The notes below the pieces were generated by a model that saw only the letters and a program-made list of their open reading frames with translations, did not search any database and was not told the origin of the DNA. Positions 6,634 to 14,848 of a stretch of DNA of 18,510 nt are shown here, in pieces. Position numbers and translations under genes: made by a program. Position 1 is the first letter of the stretch; the number at the start of each line of letters is the position of its first letter. This DNA comes from Streptococcus lactarius (GTDB taxonomy: Bacteria; Bacillota; Bacilli; Lactobacillales; Streptococcaceae), in NCBI RefSeq assembly GCF_016642265.1, contig NZ_MRXX01000003.1, positions 1 to 18,510 of the forward strand, written 5' to 3'.

Positions 6634-7212
6634 ATGAAACAATCTTTTAAAACAAGTAAGCTCTACTATGGTTTTCCTATCTTTATCTTGGGGTATGAGG
6701 ACCAGAACTTTGGACACAATATAACGACCTGCAGCTCCTCATATAGTCTAGGAGATTGGTTAGTCATTGGGGTTGGTGCTGAGGAAAATGCAGCAGACCA
6801 GATCAAGCACTATCAACAGTTTACTGTGAACATTCCTGATGAAAACTTCATGCTTGAGATGGAGCAGGCTGGATTTATCAGCCATCGGGAGAAGTTGGAA
6901 CACTTGGGACTAGACTATAGGATTTCTGAACGGACTCAGGCTCCGATTTTAGAGGCATGTCCCGTCGTTCTGGATTGCCAGGTAGATCGTATCATCGAGG
7001 AAGATGGCATCTGCCATATCTTTGCTAAGATTCTCGAGCGACTGGCTGATCCAGATCTCTTGGATGACAAAGGGCATTTTAAAAATGACCGCTTCGCGCC
7101 AACTTACTTTATGGGGGACGGACACCAGCGCGTTTATCGTTATCTGGACGACCGAGTCGATCCCATGGGAATCTTTATCAAGAAATCGAGGAAGAGGGAT
7201 GACAAGAGCTGA
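6634..7212 (+). CDS. Flavin reductase-like (FMN-binding split barrel) protein
   Basis: A 192-residue cytoplasmic protein. Residues about 10-165 fit the flavin-reductase-like fold: an early strand, then GHNITTCSSSYSLGDWLVIGV (roughly 27-47), the position of the FMN-contacting N-x-x-T-x-S segment, then FTVNIPDENF and a REKLEHLGLDY segment. It likely binds FMN and may move electrons from NAD(P)H or act as a flavoprotein of unknown substrate. The start has an excellent AAAGGAGG (6621-6628). It is the first gene behind the T-box terminator, so it should be expressed when a tRNA (probably tRNA-Val) is uncharged. Its stop overlaps the following GNAT gene by 14 nt. The fold assignment is fair, the function open. 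Confidence 0.75.
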   Translation: MKQSFKTSKLYYGFPIFILGYEDQNFGHNITTCSSSYSLGDWLVIGVGAEENAADQIKHYQQFTVNIPDENFMLEMEQAGFISHREKLEHLGLDYRISERTQAPILEACPVVLDCQVDRIIEEDGICHIFAKILERLADPDLLDDKGHFKNDRFAPTYFMGDGHQRVYRYLDDRVDPMGIFIKKSRKRDDKS

Positions 7213-7759
7213 ACTGCCAGAACGAATCGAAACGGAGCGTCTCGTTTTACGAGTCCGTACAGTGGCGGATGCTGAGGATATCTTTGACTTTGCCAGTCTC
7301 CCAGAAGTCTCCTACCCAGCGGGCTTTCCGCCTGTTAAGACCTTGGAAGATGAGATTTACTATCTAGAGCATATCCTCCCTGAGCGCAATCAAAAGGAAA
7401 ATCTCCCAGCAGGTTACGGCATTGTGGTCAAAGGAACCGATAACATCGTCGGCTCTGTTGATTTCAACCATCGTCATGAAGACGATGTGCTGGAGATTGG
7501 CTATACCTTGCACCCAGACTATTGGGGTCGAGGCTATGTGCCGGAAGCGGCGCGTGCCTTGATTGATCTGGCTTTTAAAGAATTGGGTCTTCACAAGATA
7601 GAACTGACTTGCTTTGGCTACAATGCCCAAAGTCAACGAGTTGCAGAGAAGCTTGGATTTACCCTTGAAGCTCGCATAAGGGATCGCAAAGATGCCCAAG
7701 GAAACCGCTGTGACAATCTGATATATGGCTTGATGAAGAGTGAGTGGGAAAAGATATAA
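7199..7759 (+). CDS. GNAT family N-acetyltransferase (RimJ/RimL-like)
   Basis: A 186-residue acetyltransferase. It opens with the RIETERLVLRV strand typical of the RimJ/RimL-type subgroup (ribosomal-protein N-terminal acetyltransferases and relatives). The central β4 segment is VLEIGYTLHPDYWGRGY, with the acetyl-CoA pyrophosphate loop at GRGYVPEAA (110-118), and the final part carries the conserved N-x-x-S-x-R-V-x-E-K-L-G-F segment. I chose the ATG at 7199 (GAGGA upstream) instead of a longer reading beginning at 7004, because the longer form has no family similarity in its first 65 residues and lies inside the previous gene. It overlaps the flavin-reductase-like gene by 14 nt. The substrate could be a protein N-terminus, an amino acid or a small molecule; it cannot be told from sequence. 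Confidence 0.9.
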   Translation: MTRAELPERIETERLVLRVRTVADAEDIFDFASLPEVSYPAGFPPVKTLEDEIYYLEHILPERNQKENLPAGYGIVVKGTDNIVGSVDFNHRHEDDVLEIGYTLHPDYWGRGYVPEAARALIDLAFKELGLHKIELTCFGYNAQSQRVAEKLGFTLEARIRDRKDAQGNRCDNLIYGLMKSEWEKI

Positions 7760-7787
7760 TTGAAATAAATATTTAGGGGTGTAGATA

Positions 7788-8258
7788 ATGAACGACAAAA
7801 TAATCTATTTTGATGCAAGTACGATTGGTCATAACGGTAATAAAGATAGAGAACAAACTAAAGTAAATGTTTTGGACGAATCAAAAACTCCATTACTTTT
7901 AAATTTAGATTTATCAGAATATTTCACTAGCCCATATGGTGTCGAAAGTGTTGATGATACAAGTGGCATAGTAATTTTAAAAGAAGGATTAACAAATAAT
8001 CATGGAGAATTATTAGCTCTATTCTTTGCTATGAAAATCGCAGAACAGATTCAAGCAAAAGTTATTTGTGGAGACAGTAATAATGCGATTCAATATTGGT
8101 CAAAAGGACAGTATAATCGGAAAAATATCAAAAATAATGAAACTATTGAATTGATAGAAAAAGTAACTAAACAACGTGATAATTTTGAAAAATCTGGGGG
8201 AGAAATTAGGAAAATTTCAGGAGATTCTAATCCCGCTGATTTGGGATATCATAGATAA
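7788..8258 (+). CDS. RNase H-like protein, AT-rich, probably acquired
   Basis: A 156-residue protein with the ribonuclease H fold. The four acidic active-site positions can be seen in order: D9 (IIYFDAST), E74 ([15 protein letters not shown]), D96 ([13 protein letters not shown]) and D151 (SNPADLGYH). This matches the retroviral/plant-type RNase H family (RVT_3-like), so it may cut the RNA strand of RNA/DNA hybrids; I do not know a studied orthologue. An insert between strands 1 and 3 (about 15-58) is unusually long. GC is about 29 % by hand count over 7801-8220, against about 48 % over 7381-7680 in the gene before it. RBS AGGGGTG (7775-7781). It lies 28 nt after the GNAT gene and 13 nt before valS, in the same T-box operon. 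Not the housekeeping RnhA/B/C. Confidence 0.75.
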   Translation: MNDKIIYFDASTIGHNGNKDREQTKVNVLDESKTPLLLNLDLSEYFTSPYGVESVDDTSGIVILKEGLTNNHGELLALFFAMKIAEQIQAKVICGDSNNAIQYWSKGQYNRKNIKNNETIELIEKVTKQRDNFEKSGGEIRKISGDSNPADLGYHR

Positions 8259-8271
8259 AAGGAGAACACAC

Positions 8272-10920
8272 ATGTCTAAAGAACTTTCACCTAAATACAA
8301 TCCAGCCGAGGTTGAGGCTGGTCGTTACCAAAAATGGCTTGATGAGGATGTTTTCAAGCCTTCAGGCGATAAAAAGGCGAAGCCTTACTCTATCGTGATT
8401 CCACCACCAAACGTAACTGGGAAACTCCACCTTGGTCACGCTTGGGATACGACTTTGCAAGATATCATCATCCGTCAAAAACGGATGCAAGGTTTTGATA
8501 CGCTTTGGCTCCCAGGGATGGACCATGCTGGGATTGCTACTCAAGCCAAGGTTGAAGCGCGTTTGGCTGAAAGTGGTATTTCGCGTTACGACCTCGGCCG
8601 TGAGAAATTTCTTGAAAAAGTTTGGGAATGGAAAGATGAGTATGCGTCTACCATCAAGAAACAATGGGGCAAGATGGGGATTTCAGTGGACTACTCACGT
8701 GAACGGTTCACTCTTGATAAAGGCTTGTCAAAAGCTGTTCGTAAGGTCTTTGTAGATTTGTACAAAAAAGGCTGGATCTACCGTGGTGAATTCATCATCA
8801 ACTGGGATCCAAAAGCCCGTACAGCCCTTTCTGATATCGAGGTTATTCACAAGGATGTGGAAGGTGCCTTCTACCACATGAACTATATGTTAGAAGACGG
8901 TTCACGTGCCCTTGAAGTGGCGACTACTCGTCCTGAAACTATGTTTGGGGATACTGCTGTAGCCGTTAATCCAAATGATGACCGTTATAAAGATTTGATT
9001 GGTAAAAATGTTATCTTGCCAATCTTGAACAAGCCAATTCCAATCGTTGGGGATGAACACGCAGACCCTGAATTCGGTACTGGTGTGGTTAAAATCACTC
9101 CTGCCCACGACCCGAATGACTTCTTGGTTGGTCAACGTCATAATCTTCCTCAAGTCAATGTTATGAACGATGATGGTACCATGAATGAATTGGCTGGTGA
9201 ATTCAACGGCATGGACCGCTTTGAAGCTCGTAAGGCTGTTGTCAAGAAATTGGAAGAAATCGGTGCCCTTGTTGAAATCGAAAAGATGACTCACTCGGTT
9301 GGTCACTCAGAGCGTACAGGTGTGCCTGTTGAACCACGTTTGTCTACTCAATGGTTTGTGAAGATGAATCAATTGGCCAAAAATGCCATCGCAAACCAAG
9401 ACACAGACGATAAGGTTGATTTCTACCCACCTCGTTTCAACGATACCTTCCTTCAATGGATGGAAAATGTTCACGACTGGGTCATCTCTCGTCAGCTCTG
9501 GTGGGGTCACCAAATCCCTGCTTGGTACAATGCTGAGGGTGAAATGTACGTTGGTGAAGAAGCACCAGAAGGTGACAGATGGAAACAAGACGAAGATGTC
9601 TTGGATACGTGGTTCAGTTCTGCCCTTTGGCCATTCTCAACTATGGGCTGGCCGGATGTCGACTCAGAAGACTTCAAACGTTACTTCCCAACTTCAACCT
9701 TGGTAACAGGTTACGACATCATCTTCTTCTGGGTATCTCGTATGATCTTCCAATCCTTGGAATTCACTGGTCGTCAGCCGTTCCAAAACGTGTTGATCCA
9801 CGGTCTCATCCGTGATGAGCAAGGACGTAAAATGTCTAAATCTCTCGGTAACGGGATTGACCCAATGGATGTGATCGAGAAGTACGGAGCCGATGCCCTT
9901 CGTTGGTTCCTTTCAAACGGTTCTGCACCAGGTCAAGACGTGCGCTTCTCTTACGAGAAAATGGATGCTTCATGGAACTTCATTAACAAGATCTGGAACA
10001 TCTCTCGCTACATCCTTATGAACAATGAAGGCTTGACCCTTGAGCAAGCAACTGCCAATGTGGAAAAAGTTGTCAACAAGGAAGCTGGAAACGTTACTGA
10101 CCGCTGGATTCTTCACAACCTCAATGAAACCATCGGAAAAGTCACTGAAAACTTTGACAAGTTTGAGTTTGGTGTCGCTGGGCACATCCTCTACAACTTC
10201 ATCTGGGACGAGTTTGCGGACTGGTATGTTGAGTTGACCAAGGAAGTCCTTTATAGCGGTAACGAAGAAGAGAAAGTCATCACACGTTCTGTTCTCCTTT
10301 ATACTTTGGACAAGATCCTTCGTCTCCTCCACCCAATCATGCCATTCGTGACAGAGAAAATCTTTGGACAAATCTCAGACGGTTCTATCGTTACAGCAAC
10401 ATACCCAACTGTTAATCCAGCCTTTGAAGACCTTGCGGCTCACACTGGTGTCGAAAGCCTCAAAGACTTGATTCGTGCCGTTCGTAATGCGCGTGCGGAA
10501 GTAAACGTAGCTCCAAGCAAGCCGATCACCATTCTTGTTAAGACTAGCGATAGCGACTTGGAAGCCTTCTTTAACAGCAATGTCAACTACATCAAACGCT
10601 TTACAAACCCTGAACACTTGGAAATCGCAGCTAATGTAGAAGTCCCTGAATTAGTAATGTCAAGTGTTATCACAGGAGCAGAAATCTACTTGCCTCTCGC
10701 AGACCTCCTCAATGTCGAAGAAGAACTCGCTCGTCTCGACAAAGAACTGGCTAAATGGCAAAAAGAATTGGATATGGTTGGTAAGAAGCTCTCTAACGAA
10801 CGCTTCGTAGCCAATGCAAAACCAGAAGTCGTCCAAAAAGAACGCGACAAACAAGCCGACTACCAAGCCAAATACGATGCGACCGTCGCACGTATTGATG
10901 AGATGAAGAAGTTGATCTGA
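8272..10920 (+). CDS. valS: Valyl-tRNA synthetase
   Basis: An 882-residue class Ia synthetase that charges tRNA-Val and edits mischarged Thr. The HIGH motif is HLGH (53-56) in [13 protein letters not shown], and KMSKS is at 520-524 ([14 protein letters not shown]). The editing (CP1) domain spans roughly residues 190-340, with [17 protein letters not shown] and the [16 protein letters not shown] segment. The anticodon-binding domain follows, then a C-terminal coiled-coil arm (about 812-882, rich in E, K and L) typical of ValRS. I use the ATG at 8272, with AAAAGGAG (8257-8264) seven bases upstream; the reading frame stays open upstream to 8176 but that part lies within the previous gene. It is the last gene of the T-box operon and is followed by a strong terminator. 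A complete, ordinary gene. Confidence 0.98.
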   Translation: MSKELSPKYNPAEVEAGRYQKWLDEDVFKPSGDKKAKPYSIVIPPPNVTGKLHLGHAWDTTLQDIIIRQKRMQGFDTLWLPGMDHAGIATQAKVEARLAESGISRYDLGREKFLEKVWEWKDEYASTIKKQWGKMGISVDYSRERFTLDKGLSKAVRKVFVDLYKKGWIYRGEFIINWDPKARTALSDIEVIHKDVEGAFYHMNYMLEDGSRALEVATTRPETMFGDTAVAVNPNDDRYKDLIGKNVILPILNKPIPIVGDEHADPEFGTGVVKITPAHDPNDFLVGQRHNLPQVNVMNDDGTMNELAGEFNGMDRFEARKAVVKKLEEIGALVEIEKMTHSVGHSERTGVPVEPRLSTQWFVKMNQLAKNAIANQDTDDKVDFYPPRFNDTFLQWMENVHDWVISRQLWWGHQIPAWYNAEGEMYVGEEAPEGDRWKQDEDVLDTWFSSALWPFSTMGWPDVDSEDFKRYFPTSTLVTGYDIIFFWVSRMIFQSLEFTGRQPFQNVLIHGLIRDEQGRKMSKSLGNGIDPMDVIEKYGADALRWFLSNGSAPGQDVRFSYEKMDASWNFINKIWNISRYILMNNEGLTLEQATANVEKVVNKEAGNVTDRWILHNLNETIGKVTENFDKFEFGVAGHILYNFIWDEFADWYVELTKEVLYSGNEEEKVITRSVLLYTLDKILRLLHPIMPFVTEKIFGQISDGSIVTATYPTVNPAFEDLAAHTGVESLKDLIRAVRNARAEVNVAPSKPITILVKTSDSDLEAFFNSNVNYIKRFTNPEHLEIAANVEVPELVMSSVITGAEIYLPLADLLNVEEELARLDKELAKWQKELDMVGKKLSNERFVANAKPEVVQKERDKQADYQAKYDATVARIDEMKKLI

Positions 10921-10943
10921 TAAAATAAGATCTTACCAACTAG

Positions 10944-10979
10944 GAGTTGAACTCGCGTTTTGAGTTCAACTCTTTTTTT
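10944..10979 (+). terminator. Rho-independent terminator of valS
   Basis: A perfect 11-bp stem, GAGTTGAACTC (10944-10954) with GAGTTCAACTC (10962-10972), loop GCGTTTT, followed by T7. The T tract runs directly into the next promoter. Confidence 0.95.
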
Positions 10980-10987
10980 GCTATAAT
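10960..10987 (+). promoter_or_regulatory. Extended -10 promoter of the ytqA-like operon, overlapping the valS terminator
   Basis: TGCTATAAT (10979-10987) is a perfect extended -10. A -35-like TTGAGT (10960-10965) with a 16-bp spacer lies inside the valS terminator stem. The last T of the -10 is seven bases before the ATG at 10995, so transcription should start at or one base before the start codon. Confidence 0.72.
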
Positions 10988-10994
10988 GAAGGGT

Positions 10995-11942
10995 ATGAAA
11001 TCCTACAATACCTTGAATGATTATTATCGAACTTTATTTGGAGAAAAGACCTTTAAAGTCCCTATTGATGCAGGCTTTGATTGTCCTAATCGAGACGGAA
11101 CAGTCGCCCATGGTGGCTGTACTTTTTGTACGGTCTCAGGTTCAGGAGATGCCATTGTGGCTCCAGAAGCTCCGATTCGAGAACAATTTTACAAAGAGAT
11201 TGATTTTATGCATCGGAAATGGCCAGATGTGAAGAAGTACCTGGTCTATTTTCAAAATTTCACCAATACCCATGATAAGGTGGAAGTCATTCGAGAGCGT
11301 TATGAACAGGCTATTAATGAGCCAGGAGTTGTCGGAATCAATATCGGAACACGTCCGGACTGTTTACCTGACGATACCTTAGCCTACCTAGCAGAGCTGA
11401 CTGAGCGCATGCATGTGACGATTGAGTTGGGCCTTCAGACCACTTATGAAGCGACTTCTGAATTGATTAACAGAGCTCATAGTTATGAACTCTATGTTGA
11501 AACCGTCAAGCGCATTCGAAAACAAGTACCGAAGGCTGAGATTGTCTCCCATTTGATCAATGGGCTTCCGGGGGAAACACACGAGATGATGGTGGAAAAT
11601 GTTCGCCGTTGTGTGACGGACAATGAGATTAACGGGATCAAGTTGCACCTTTTGCATTTGATGACCAATACACGCATGCAACGCGACTACCATGAAGGGC
11701 GTCTCCAACTCATGAGCCAGGAGGAATATGTCAAGGTCATTTGTGATCAGTTAGAGATTATTCCTAAGCACATCGTGATCCATCGGATTACCGGGGATGC
11801 CCCGCGCGACATGTTGATCGGTCCTATGTGGAGCCTCAACAAATGGGAAGTGTTGAATGCCATTGAAGCGGAAATGCGGCGTCGTGGGAGTACCCAAGGT
11901 TGTAAAGTAGAAGAGGAGGATGATCATGTTACGACCACTTGA
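10995..11942 (+). CDS. ytqA: TIGR01212 family radical SAM protein (YtqA-like)
   Basis: A 315-residue radical SAM enzyme. The cluster ligands are C30, C42 and C45 in FDCPNRDGTVAHGGCTFC, a widely spaced Cx11CxxC as in TIGR01212 and Elp3-type proteins instead of the classical CxxxCxxC. Other features are the FQNFTNTH segment, GINIGTRPDCLPD, ELGLQT, HLINGLPGET and the conserved end IGPMWSLNKWEVLNAI. Substrate unknown; its frequent pairing with mnmM (B. subtilis ytqA-ytqB) suggests tRNA modification, an inference. The ATG at 10995 is where family similarity begins; longer readings would start upstream of or within the promoter. No SD sits at a usable distance, so translation is probably leaderless. 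It overlaps mnmM by 17 nt. Confidence 0.9.
   Translation: MKSYNTLNDYYRTLFGEKTFKVPIDAGFDCPNRDGTVAHGGCTFCTVSGSGDAIVAPEAPIREQFYKEIDFMHRKWPDVKKYLVYFQNFTNTHDKVEVIRERYEQAINEPGVVGINIGTRPDCLPDDTLAYLAELTERMHVTIELGLQTTYEATSELINRAHSYELYVETVKRIRKQVPKAEIVSHLINGLPGETHEMMVENVRRCVTDNEINGIKLHLLHLMTNTRMQRDYHEGRLQLMSQEEYVKVICDQLEIIPKHIVIHRITGDAPRDMLIGPMWSLNKWEVLNAIEAEMRRRGSTQGCKVEEEDDHVTTT
11914..11919 (+). promoter_or_regulatory. Ribosome binding site that decides the mnmM start
   Basis: AGGAGG ends immediately before an ATG at 11920, which is too close for initiation, but is six bases before the next in-frame ATG at 11926. The protein therefore starts MLRPLEMAHQFL. Confidence 0.8.
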
Positions 11943-12483
11943 AATGGCCCATCAGTTTTTAAATGAAGTCATCACCAAAGAAGATGTGGTGGTGGATGCG
12001 ACCATGGGGAATGGATATGATACGGCTTTTTTAGCAAAACGAGCAGGTCAAGTCTATGCCTTTGATATTCAAGAGCAGGCCCTTGTCAATACCCGAGAAA
12101 AATTGGACCAGCTGGGGCTTCAAAACGTCCAATTGATTTTGGATGGCCACCAGCATGTGGATCACTATGTAACGAATCTCAAAGCAGCAATTTTCAACCT
12201 TGGTTATCTGCCAGCTGCGGATAAATCAGTGATTACCCTGCCAGCTACTACGATTGAAGCCATGGAGAAAATCTGCACTCGCTTAGAAAAAGGTGGGCGT
12301 ATCGCAATTATGATTTATTACGGTCATGCGGGGGGAGACCTTGAGCGCGATGCGGTGCTGGACTTTGTCAGCCAGCTTCCTCAAAAAGACTACACAGCGA
12401 CCATCTACCGGACGCTAAATCAAGTGAATCAGCCCCCGTTTTTGGTCATGATTGAAAAATTAGAAAGCTACCGGCATGGATAA
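11926..12483 (+). CDS. mnmM: tRNA 5-aminomethyl-uridine methyltransferase MnmM (YtqB family)
   Basis: A 185-residue class I SAM methyltransferase of the YtqB family (formerly 'putative rRNA methylase'). YtqB/MnmM is the Gram-positive enzyme that methylates nm5(s2)U34 of tRNA to mnm5(s2)U, the step done by MnmC in enterobacteria. Visible motifs: VVDATMGNGYDTAFLA (motif I, SAM binding), YAFDIQEQAL (acidic residue for the ribose), FNLGYLPAADKSVITLP (catalytic-region motif with NLGY) and GGRIAIMIYYGHAGG. Start at 11926 set by spacing to AGGAGG. It overlaps ytqA by 17 nt and the next gene by 8 nt, so it is translated as part of a coupled cluster. Confidence 0.9.
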   Translation: MLRPLEMAHQFLNEVITKEDVVVDATMGNGYDTAFLAKRAGQVYAFDIQEQALVNTREKLDQLGLQNVQLILDGHQHVDHYVTNLKAAIFNLGYLPAADKSVITLPATTIEAMEKICTRLEKGGRIAIMIYYGHAGGDLERDAVLDFVSQLPQKDYTATIYRTLNQVNQPPFLVMIEKLESYRHG

Positions 12484-12730
12484 AGAATATTTAAAGAATA
12501 AAATTGAGGGACTAAGACAACATTTTGTTGAGTCCACGGTTCACGAGCGGGCCACAGGATTTTATGACGAAGTGCATATGACCAAAAAGATGCTCAAAAT
12601 CAAAAAGAAGTTGGTTGCACTGGAAATGGAACGGTGCCAAAAGAAGATTGAGCACAAGGATGTAACCAAGACAGATCAAAAGATTGCGGAGATCAAACAG
12701 CAATTTGAAATTTGTTGCAAAGATCGTTAA
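12476..12730 (+). CDS. Small helical charged protein, function unknown
   Basis: I do not recognise this 84-residue protein. It is highly charged (many Lys, Glu and Asp), predicted by eye as two or three long helices with coiled-coil character (LKIKKKLVALEMERCQKKIEHKD and the TKTDQKIAEIKQQFEI segment), with a Cys pair near the end (CCKDR). No membrane segment or signal peptide. The ATG at 12476 lies within the end of mnmM (8-nt overlap) and has only a weak AGAAAG upstream, so it probably depends on translational coupling. Its stop TAA is part of the AAGGAGG RBS of the antiporter gene. The tight packing and a sensible protein composition argue that it is real. Confidence 0.72.
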   Translation: MDKEYLKNKIEGLRQHFVESTVHERATGFYDEVHMTKKMLKIKKKLVALEMERCQKKIEHKDVTKTDQKIAEIKQQFEICCKDR

Positions 12731-12741
12731 GGAGGTAGAAA

Positions 12742-14796
12742 ATGGAACTTCTCCTTTATGCCGTGATTTTTTCGATGGTTCTGATCATCTCCAATGCCAC
12801 CAATAAACTGTTTCCCCGTCTGCCATTACCTTTGATCCAAATTTTCTTGGGGATTGGCTGGGCTTTGTTTATCCCCGCAGAGCAGTTTCACCTGGATACG
12901 GAGCTATTTTTAGCTCTTGTGATTGGCCCACTCTTGTTTCGAGAAGCAGAAGAAGCAGATATTACTTCTATCTTGAAGCACTGGCGGGTTATTCTCTATT
13001 TAATTTTCCCCGTTATCTTTCTTTCAACCCTGAGTTTAGGCTGGCTTGCCCACTCCTTGTGGTTGAGCCTTCCTTTGGCAGCCTGTATGGCTGTGGGGGC
13101 AGCTTTAGGCCCTACGGATTTAGTAGCCTTTGCCTCTCTTTCTGAGCGCTTTAGCTTCCCAAAGCGAGTCTCCAATATCTTAAAAGGAGAAGGTTTGCTC
13201 AATGATGCTTCTGGACTGGTTGCTTTTCGAATGGCTTTAGCAGCCCTTGCTACAGGTACTTTTTCTGTTGGAAAAGCAGGGATTTCTTTGGGGATTTCCA
13301 TATCAGGTGGCTTATTAGTCGGCCTTTTGACAGCCTTTGTCAACCGGTGGCTGCAAAAATTACTCTTGAGTGTGAGAGCCAGTGATATTGCTAGTGAATT
13401 GTTATTAGAACTGAGTCTCCCACTGTTGACCTTCTTCCTAGCAGAAGAACTCCATGTCTCCGGTATCATTGCAGTAGTTGTGTCAGGGATCCTAAAAGCC
13501 AGTCGCTTTAAGCACATTACCCTCCTTGAAGCGCGTGTGGATACTGTGAGCCATACTGTCTGGAATACGGTCAACTTTATCTTAAATGGCTCGGTCTTTG
13601 TCATCTTAGGAATGGAATTGGAAATGATTGCCAAGCCCATCTTAAGTAGTCCCATTTACAATAATCTTCTTTTAGTTGTTTCTGTCTTTCTGTTGACAGC
13701 CTTACTTTTCTTGATTCGTTTTGTCATGGTTTACCTCTTTTATTGGTTCCGAACGGTTCGACTAAAAAAATCGTTGAGAAATTATCTAAAAGATGCCTTA
13801 TTGCTGACTTTTTCGGGTGTGAAGGGAACAGTTTCGATTGCGACCATTCTTTTGATTCCAACAAAGCTCGAACAAGAGTACCCTATCTTGCTCTTTTTAG
13901 TTGCAGGGGTAACGCTCCTTAGCTTTCTCGTAGGATTAGTCGTTCTTCCAACCTTATCAGATGATAAGGAAGAAGGTAATGATGACCTGATGCAGATTGC
14001 GATTCTAAATGATGTTGTGACTGAATTAGAAGCTGATTTAAAAAATAGTCACCTAAAAGGGCCTCTATACGCTGCCATTGATAACTACCATGGACGGATT
14101 GAAAATCTGATCTTAAGTCAAGAAAATAAGCTCATTCAAAAGGACTGGGAAGAGTTAAAGCTCTTGATGTTAAGTATTGAAAGTGATGGCCTTGAGCAAG
14201 CTTTTGAAGAAGGACGGATTAGAGAGCGCAGCTACCGTGTTTATCAACGCTATTTGCGGAATATGGAGCAGCGCATCAATCGGAATCTCTCCTCTCGTTT
14301 AACCTATTATTTCTTGGTTTCCTTCCGGCTTTTACGCTTGTTGGGCCATGAAATTGTCACATTTGGATCTGGTTTTAGGAATTGGTGGAAACACGAGGAT
14401 CGACAACTAGAAGCCATTGATTATGATCAGATTGCGGCTCTTTATTTGGCCAATACAGAAATTATCATTGAAAGTCTAGAAGACCTTAAGGGTGTCTATC
14501 GGAGTAGTCTCATCTCTTACCTCCAGGAATCTCGTCTGAGAGAAACAGCCATTATTTCTAGCGGAGCTTTTGTCGAACGGGTTATTAACCGAATGAAGCC
14601 AAATAATATCGATGAAATGTTAAGAGGCTATTATCTTGAACGTAAGATAATTTTTGAATACGAGGCGGGACACTTGATCACCTCTAAACAAGCACGTCGC
14701 ATGCGTAAAAACGTCAACGAATTGGAGAACTACTCATTGAGAGAAAGTGCCAATACGCTCCCTTATGATGTGATTGCCTATGCTCGAAATCGCTAA
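12742..14796 (+). CDS. CPA1-family Na+/H+ (cation/proton) antiporter
   Basis: A 684-residue membrane protein. The first ~405 residues hold about 12 hydrophobic segments of the Na+/H+ exchanger fold. GPTDLVAF (123-130) is the segment with the essential Asp (D126), and GEGLLNDASGLVAFR has N154-D155, the Asn-Asp pair typical of electroneutral CPA1 exchangers. It should swap Na+ (or K+/Li+) for protons across the cell membrane. After the membrane part comes a long charged cytoplasmic tail of about 275 residues (from roughly 405), mostly helical, likely regulatory. RBS AAGGAGG (12729-12735), six bases from the ATG, overlapping the preceding stop. It is the last gene of the ytqA-mnmM cluster. Ion preference cannot be read from the sequence. 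Confidence 0.92.
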   Translation: MELLLYAVIFSMVLIISNATNKLFPRLPLPLIQIFLGIGWALFIPAEQFHLDTELFLALVIGPLLFREAEEADITSILKHWRVILYLIFPVIFLSTLSLGWLAHSLWLSLPLAACMAVGAALGPTDLVAFASLSERFSFPKRVSNILKGEGLLNDASGLVAFRMALAALATGTFSVGKAGISLGISISGGLLVGLLTAFVNRWLQKLLLSVRASDIASELLLELSLPLLTFFLAEELHVSGIIAVVVSGILKASRFKHITLLEARVDTVSHTVWNTVNFILNGSVFVILGMELEMIAKPILSSPIYNNLLLVVSVFLLTALLFLIRFVMVYLFYWFRTVRLKKSLRNYLKDALLLTFSGVKGTVSIATILLIPTKLEQEYPILLFLVAGVTLLSFLVGLVVLPTLSDDKEEGNDDLMQIAILNDVVTELEADLKNSHLKGPLYAAIDNYHGRIENLILSQENKLIQKDWEELKLLMLSIESDGLEQAFEEGRIRERSYRVYQRYLRNMEQRINRNLSSRLTYYFLVSFRLLRLLGHEIVTFGSGFRNWWKHEDRQLEAIDYDQIAALYLANTEIIIESLEDLKGVYRSSLISYLQESRLRETAIISSGAFVERVINRMKPNNIDEMLRGYYLERKIIFEYEAGHLITSKQARRMRKNVNELENYSLRESANTLPYDVIAYARNR

Positions 14797-14804
14797 GCTA
14801 AAAT

Positions 14805-14842
14805 AAAAAAGTGACCAGGCCGATCGACTTAGTCACTTTTTG
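14805..14842. terminator. Bidirectional terminator between antiporter and ABC ATPase genes
   Basis: AAAAAGTGAC (14806-14815) pairs with GTCACTTTTT (14832-14841) around a 16-nt loop. Both strands end in a T run, so it can serve the converging antiporter (+) and ABC ATPase (-) transcripts. Confidence 0.85.
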
Positions 14843-14848
14843 TATATT

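Noticed and set aside
7004..7198. Longer GNAT reading starting at 7004
   Set aside because: The first 65 residues are an out-of-frame shadow of the flavin-reductase-like gene; GNAT similarity starts at the ATG at 7199.
7730..7760. Possible internal promoter for the RNase H-like gene (TTGATG, TATAAT)
   Set aside because: The TATAAT at 7755-7760 overlaps the GNAT stop but lacks the TGn extension and the spacer is 19 bp. Kept only as a weak possibility.
7364..7798. 144-codon minus-strand frame over the GNAT gene
   Set aside because: Antisense shadow of the GNAT gene with no RBS or recognisable domain.
8176..8271. Longer valS reading with 32 extra N-terminal residues
   Set aside because: The upstream part lies within the RNase H-like gene in another frame, has no ValRS similarity, and the ATG at 8272 has an AAAAGGAG site at the right distance.
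9970..10371. 133-codon minus-strand frame in valS
   Set aside because: Antisense to conserved ValRS sequence; a coding-strand artefact.
10947..10994. Longer ytqA-like reading starting upstream
   Set aside because: It would start inside the valS terminator and cross the -10 promoter element; family similarity begins at the ATG at 10995.
12996..13655. 219-codon open frame on the minus strand within the antiporter gene
   Set aside because: Antisense shadow of a clear membrane-protein gene; low-complexity basic translation, no RBS or family features.
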